64,000 nucleotides of DNA from Rathayibacter sp. SW19 (lineage in GTDB: Bacteria; Actinomycetota; Actinomycetes; Actinomycetales; Microbacteriaceae): NCBI RefSeq assembly GCF_030866825.1, contig NZ_CP133020.1, forward strand, positions 4,154,001 through 4,218,000. Direction: 5' to 3'. Positions 60,188 through 64,000 of the stretch are shown here, in pieces. Made by a program: the position numbers and the translations under genes. The notes under the pieces were generated by a model. That model was not told the DNA's origin. It did no database searches and saw nothing but the letters and a program-made list of their open reading frames with translations. Every line of letters begins with the position of its first letter. The stretch's first letter is position 1.

Positions 60188-61795
60188 TCATTTGTGTTTG
60201 TGTGGTTTCAGGTATTCGCGTTTGGTGTACCAGCCGGGTGGGCTGAAGACGGGTTTGCCGCGAACCATCTTGACGGTGAATTCCCCACGTTCGACAAGGC
60301 GGTGATCGAACCAGCAGAGCAGGCAGCCGTTGTCGATTTCGGTGGGTCCGCCCTCACTGTCGGGGATGACATGATGAGCCTCGGCCAGGTACGCCGGGAT
60401 TCTGCAACCGGGTCTCGCGCAGGTGGGTCCGTCACGGGCGACCATCGCCTTGCGTTGCGACGGGGTGAAGAAACGCGCCTTGGAGAACAGGTCGATCACC
60501 CGCCCACCGGCGTCGACGGTGACCTGTTGGGTGCCGCCGTCGCAGGCGATCTGCCGGATCGTCGCGGCCGGTAACGGCTGATCGGTGCCGACCGCCACCC
60601 CGTAACCTTCACCGGCGTCCAGGTCGGTCTGCTGCACGATTGCTAACACGGTCGGGGCGGCACCCTGCAATTGCGGAGTCAGCCCGATCCGGGCGGCGCC
60701 CTCGCACAACGCGGTCAGAATGTCCGCGCGTTGCTGATCGGTAGTGCGCGGATCCCGCATCACACCCGACTCACCGTCACCGGTCACACCGTCACCGGTC
60801 GCGCCCTCGCCTACAGTGCCCGGATCCGCGGCGTTCTCACCGGCCGCGCCCACGACGGCGCCCCGTGCGCCGTCTTCGTCCGCGGCCAGGAACGCCGGGG
60901 CCGTGCGCGGGGACAGGAACGCGTCGAAGACCGGGACGATGATCGCCTCCTGCGCCGGCGGCAACGCCCCGTCAACGCCCAGCATCCCATCGGCCCTGCG
61001 GAAGAACCGGATACCCCGTTTGGCCACCAGGCGGTCATCCCGCGGCTGGATGCCGTCTTGATCCAACCGGTCCCTAAACGCCGCCGCCTGCCCGCGGAGC
61101 AAATCCGCACACACCGGCGGCGCCTCCCGCGTACCGACCGCGTTGCCCACCAGCGTGGCCTCCGCCCACGCCACCGCCTCGACCGGGATGCTGCGCGGCA
61201 ACACCTTCAACGTGGTTGTGATCACATCGGCCGCATCAATACCGATCACCCCACCGGCCAGAGCCTCCCGGACGGCCGGGAACAGTGCCGGCAACGGCAA
61301 CCCCACATCCGAGATCCGCGGTGCCGCCTGGCCGGCGACCCGCACCCGTTGCCGCGCCGTACGCGCGGACACCCCCGTCACCCGCTCAATCAACTGCGCA
61401 GCCGACGCACACCCGTGCCGGGCAGCCAACCCCTCAAACCCCGCCGTACGCGGCGACCGGACCGCGATCTCCGCCGCCACCACAACATGACCGTGATCAA
61501 CCAGCCGAGTCAAACCCTCCAGACCGGCGGCGAACCACAACAAACCATCCGCACTTAACACCGTCGGATCGACCTCCGCAAGCCGAGCCAACGCCTCACG
61601 CGCGCCGTCGATAATCGCATGCGTGGCAGCATCCGCCACCGCCGGAACACCACCCACCGCCCCACCAGCCGCCCCAGCCCCACCCCCGAGACCACCGGCC
61701 GCCCTGCCAAAACCACCGGCCGTAACACCGAAATCGGTGCCGAAAGCGTCGGCCGGGATGCCGGTCGGATCGGGGGCTGCTGCCATGTTGCTCAT
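60188..61795 (-). CDS. DUF222 / HNH endonuclease domain protein
   Basis: A 535-residue protein starting MSNMAAAPDPTG. A Gly/Ala-rich N-terminus is followed by a DUF222 domain (about 60-330; LIERVTGVSARTARQRVRVA, AADVITTTLKVLP) and a C-terminal HNH nuclease domain with CARPGCRIPAYLAEAHHVIP, DNGCLLCWFDHRLVERGE (zinc Cys pairs and catalytic His). Such genes are numerous in Microbacteriaceae and related to the mycobacterial 13E12 repeat family; their role is unclear and some behave as mobile. It separates the nitrilase gene from the hydantoinase gene and shares the G/T-ending codon bias of the nitrilase gene. Confidence 0.9.
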   Translation of the reverse strand: MSNMAAAPDPTGIPADAFGTDFGVTAGGFGRAAGGLGGGAGAAGGAVGGVPAVADAATHAIIDGAREALARLAEVDPTVLSADGLLWFAAGLEGLTRLVDHGHVVVAAEIAVRSPRTAGFEGLAARHGCASAAQLIERVTGVSARTARQRVRVAGQAAPRISDVGLPLPALFPAVREALAGGVIGIDAADVITTTLKVLPRSIPVEAVAWAEATLVGNAVGTREAPPVCADLLRGQAAAFRDRLDQDGIQPRDDRLVAKRGIRFFRRADGMLGVDGALPPAQEAIIVPVFDAFLSPRTAPAFLAADEDGARGAVVGAAGENAADPGTVGEGATGDGVTGDGESGVMRDPRTTDQQRADILTALCEGAARIGLTPQLQGAAPTVLAIVQQTDLDAGEGYGVAVGTDQPLPAATIRQIACDGGTQQVTVDAGGRVIDLFSKARFFTPSQRKAMVARDGPTCARPGCRIPAYLAEAHHVIPDSEGGPTEIDNGCLLCWFDHRLVERGEFTVKMVRGKPVFSPPGWYTKREYLKPHKHK

Positions 61796-61923
61796 GACTA
61801 CAGTCCATCACCAACCACCGACACTACGACCCCGTAAATGGCCGGTCAACCTCGAATTGTGGATAAGAATCCAAACTCATCCCTGGGGAGGACAAGGCAC
61901 GCCACCGCTGCCCTGCGATAGCT

Positions 61924-62035
61924 CGACAACGCACTAACCCGCTAACCCGCCAACCCGCCAAGCCACCAAGCCACCAAGCCGCCAACCCGACAACGCGCCA
62001 AGCCACCAACCCGACAACGCGCCAACGCGCCAAGC
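61924..62035. repeat. 8-bp tandem repeat array
   Basis: Fourteen contiguous 8-bp units (CGCCAACC, CGCCAAGC, CACCAAGC, CGACAACG and similar) fill 61924-62035 exactly. They lie between the divergently placed ends of the HNH gene start and the hydantoinase stop. The remainder of 61796-62181 shows no gene. Confidence 0.92.
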
Positions 62036-62181
62036 GCAATGATCACTCAAACTTTGCGCGGGAGGCCACCTTCACATTGGCCGCGGCAATGCCGCTTGTC
62101 GTCGGCAGCCGCAAGTACGCCGGATTCGCGCAGCGGATGCCTACGGCACGTCTTCGCGCGAGCGGCCAGCGTGTGCCCCGC

Positions 62182-63564
62182 TTAGAGCGTCGCCCGTTTG
62201 AGAAACTGCCCTCTCCCGGCAGCGCCGACATACTTTCCGTATTCTGCGATCAGATCGCCCCGCGAGTAGACGGCTGCTATCGCGCCGGGCAGGTCCCACC
62301 CTTCATAGGGCGTGTAGTCCATCCGTTGGTTCTGAGTTGCGGCGCTGATCGCGGTGCGGCCTTTCGGGTCGAAGACGACAATGTCGGCATCGGACCCAGG
62401 CGCAATCACGCCCTTCTTCGGATACAGGCCGAATTGGCGTGCCGGCGCCGTGGACGTGAGCTCGACGAACTTTTCCAGAGTGATCCGGTTCTGACTGACG
62501 CCCTCGCCGTAGACCACGGAGAGCCGGTGCTCGACGCCGGGCCCCCCATTGGGTATCAGCCGGAAGTCGGCTTGCCCCAAGCGCTTCTTCTCCGCGAAAC
62601 AGAACGGGCAGTGGTCGGAGCTGACGACGCTCAGAGTTCCCGCTCGCAGCCCGCGCCACAAGGCCGCTCGATGCTCTTCCGACCGCAGTGGCGGTGTCAG
62701 CACCACCTTCGCGGCTTCGAATCCCGGCTGATCGTACAGCGAGCGATCCAGCGTCAAGTAGTGTGTGCAGGTTTCTCCGGCAACTGCCCAATCGGCGGAC
62801 TGCGCCGCGGCCACGGCTTCAACGGCGCCTTCCGTGGACAGGTGTACAAAATAGATCGGGGCATCCGCCATTCGAGAGATCGTGATTGCCCGCTGGACCG
62901 CTTCGACCTCAGTCGCCGGGGGTCGGGAGATCTCGTGCGATCCAGGGCCCGTCTTCCCCGCCGCTACAAGATCTGCTGCGAGCCGATCGATGACATCACC
63001 GTTTTCCGCATGAATGCAGACCTGCCCACCAACGCGACTCGACTGGCGGAGCACCTCGAACAGTTCTCCGTCATGCAGCATGAGGGTGCCACGGTAGGCC
63101 ATGAAGACTTTGAAGCTGGTGACACCCGACCGCATGATGTCCGCAAATTCGTCCGTTGCTCCGTCGTACAGGTTCGTGATGCACATGTGAAAGCCGTAAT
63201 CGATGACAGCCTTGCCGTCGGCCTTCTTGTGATGGTTCTCCAGCGAACCGAGGAGCGTGTCGCCAGCGGTCTGCATCGCGAAATCCACGACGGTCGTCGT
63301 GCCGCCGCACGCAGCAGCCCGGGTGCCGCTCTCGAAATCGTCAGCGGTTGTCGTGCCCATCATCGGGGAATCGATGTGGGTGTGCACGTCAACACCGCCG
63401 GGCAACAACAGCCGACCGCTGCAATCAACTCGTTCTACACCGTCGATGACGAGACCCGTGAAATCACCGATCGCCTCGACCTTCCCATCCTTAATCAGCA
63501 CATCGGCGTCAACCTGACCGCCACTGTTGACGACCCGCCCACCGGTCAGCATCGTGTACGTCAA
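62182..63564 (-). CDS. Dihydropyrimidinase / D-hydantoinase
   Basis: A 460-residue cyclic amidohydrolase. Metal ligands: VDVHTHIDSP (HxH), carboxylated Lys in SFKVFMAYRG, His in VCIHAENGD, His in YFVHLSTEGA and Asp in VVSSDHCPF. It opens dihydropyrimidines or 5-substituted hydantoins to N-carbamoyl amino acids. The start is TTG 63564, overlapping the LacI-gene stop (TTGA) and preceded by GAGGAG 8 nt upstream. With the NCS1 permease and two carbamoylases it forms a reductive pyrimidine/hydantoin pathway; no dihydropyrimidine dehydrogenase is in the window. Confidence 0.92.
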   Translation of the reverse strand: MTYTMLTGGRVVNSGGQVDADVLIKDGKVEAIGDFTGLVIDGVERVDCSGRLLLPGGVDVHTHIDSPMMGTTTADDFESGTRAAACGGTTTVVDFAMQTAGDTLLGSLENHHKKADGKAVIDYGFHMCITNLYDGATDEFADIMRSGVTSFKVFMAYRGTLMLHDGELFEVLRQSSRVGGQVCIHAENGDVIDRLAADLVAAGKTGPGSHEISRPPATEVEAVQRAITISRMADAPIYFVHLSTEGAVEAVAAAQSADWAVAGETCTHYLTLDRSLYDQPGFEAAKVVLTPPLRSEEHRAALWRGLRAGTLSVVSSDHCPFCFAEKKRLGQADFRLIPNGGPGVEHRLSVVYGEGVSQNRITLEKFVELTSTAPARQFGLYPKKGVIAPGSDADIVVFDPKGRTAISAATQNQRMDYTPYEGWDLPGAIAAVYSRGDLIAEYGKYVGAAGRGQFLKRATL

Positions 63565-64000
63565 TTTTCGATCTCCTCTGGTTCGATGTTGTGCTTGCGG
63601 ACACTGCTTGCCGTCGAATCGCGCACGATCAACTCGGGCTTCAACATCTCGGACTCAACCGGCTTGCCGCGAAGCCGCATCAGGAGGAGTTCGAACGCCC
63701 GTCGACCCATCTCGTGCATGGGCGAACGCACGGTCGTCAACGATACGGATAGCTCGGCAGCGAGGGGCGTGTCGTTGAATCCCACCAAAGCGAGATCGGT
63801 TGGAACGGTGAGCCGGCGGTCGCGGAGCACCCCGAGCGCACCGAGCGCCGAATAGTCGTTGGTGGCGAAAATCGCGTCTGGGACTCCGCCCGCGGCCAGT
63901 ATCGTCTCTGTGCCGCTGCGGCCGCCGGCCGCATTGATGTCCCCGTACACGACTCGATGCTCCGGGATCGCGATGCCCGCATCGCGGAAGACGTCGATCG
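63561..64000 (-). CDS. LacI family regulator, C-terminal part (runs off window)
   Basis: The frame is open from the window edge to the stop at 63561. It reads DVFRDAGIAIPEHRVVYGD, PDAIFATNDYSALGALGVL, DLALVGFNDTPLAAELSVS and LTTVRSPMHEMGRRAFELLL, the sensor domain of LacI/PurR regulators; the DNA-binding N-terminus is outside. Its stop overlaps the hydantoinase start, so it is probably the specific regulator of this catabolic set and the candidate binder of the AACGTT-centred sites at 54793 and 59967. Confidence 0.88.
   Translation of the reverse strand, partial: IDVFRDAGIAIPEHRVVYGDINAAGGRSGTETILAAGGVPDAIFATNDYSALGALGVLRDRRLTVPTDLALVGFNDTPLAAELSVSLTTVRSPMHEMGRRAFELLLMRLRGKPVESEMLKPELIVRDSTASSVRKHNIEPEEIEN

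Noticed and set aside
60188..61795. DUF222-HNH gene as a complete mobile element
   Set aside because: No terminal repeats, target duplication or transposase could be seen around it; only the gene family and codon bias hint at mobility.
5022..62035. Repeat arrays as CRISPR
   Set aside because: Units are short, directly contiguous and lack spacers; no cas genes are present.
1..64000. tRNA, rRNA or known riboswitch in the window
   Set aside because: No cloverleaf-like segments with conserved T-loop sequence, no rRNA cores, and no recognisable THI, cobalamin or SAM motifs were seen by reading; a covariance-model scan would be decisive.

Overview
The window is high-GC DNA with dense, often 4-bp-overlapping genes, many GTG starts and actinobacterial gene content: PaaABCDE, ThrE, Rieske/SufT, DUF222-HNH and ECF-sigma/DGPF modules. 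Abundant dispersed repeats such as GGTCTCGATACG...CTACTCGACC and CCCTTCGRCAAGCTCAGGGA, together with the protein families, point to Microbacteriaceae (Actinomycetota). I cannot name a genus. No rRNA, tRNA or CRISPR was found. Names rest on motifs and family resemblance read by eye; no database search was run.

Layout. 1-5 kb: 5' end of an acyl-CoA oxidase, DUF4436, DUF1697, YdeI-like and RecQ. 5-10 kb: a copper-handling run (small membrane protein, YcnI, CopC, CopD-CtaG fusion). 9.7-16 kb: NAD(P)-binding oxidoreductase, EamA transporter, an ECF-type ABC transporter (S, AA', T) behind a candidate DtxR/IdeR iron box, then a phosphopantetheinyl transferase. 16-22 kb: an M1 metallopeptidase and a 1341-residue single-module membrane NRPS with the architecture of epsilon-poly-L-lysine synthetase (A, carrier, three pairs of TM segments each followed by a hexapeptide-repeat domain), then a histone-H1-like protein. 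This PPTase/peptidase/synthetase set is the most interesting system here and looks like a cationic homopoly(amino acid) cassette.

22-33 kb: alpha/beta hydrolase, LLM oxidoreductase, TetR regulator divergent from a GH2 beta-galactosidase, PBP4-type carboxypeptidase, APC permease divergent from a GntR regulator coupled to a separate Cache-type sensor. 34-43 kb: Mrp ATPase, SufT and Rieske protein (no SufBDC), ferredoxin, Asp/Glu racemase, decayed genes (GNAT remnant, frameshifted ECF sigma factor, truncated phzF), YciI proteins and a DEAD-box helicase.

43-53 kb: phenylacetate degradation: enoyl-CoA hydratase, translationally coupled paaABCDE, divergent paaI and paaK, a PaaR-like operator and a PaaR-like TetR gene; also a second ECF-sigma/DGPF pair and a frameshifted RHH antitoxin. 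53-64 kb: ThrE exporter, then a pyrimidine/hydantoin catabolism set (NCS1 permease, M20 amidohydrolase, nitrilase-fold carbamoylase, dihydropyrimidinase/hydantoinase, LacI regulator), interrupted by a VOC/HxlR pair and a DUF222-HNH gene.

Two themes run through the window. Dispersed repeats lie inside reading frames, lengthening seven proteins and in two cases supplying stop codons. Short tandem repeats (8-25 bp) sit at gene starts, linkers and ends.
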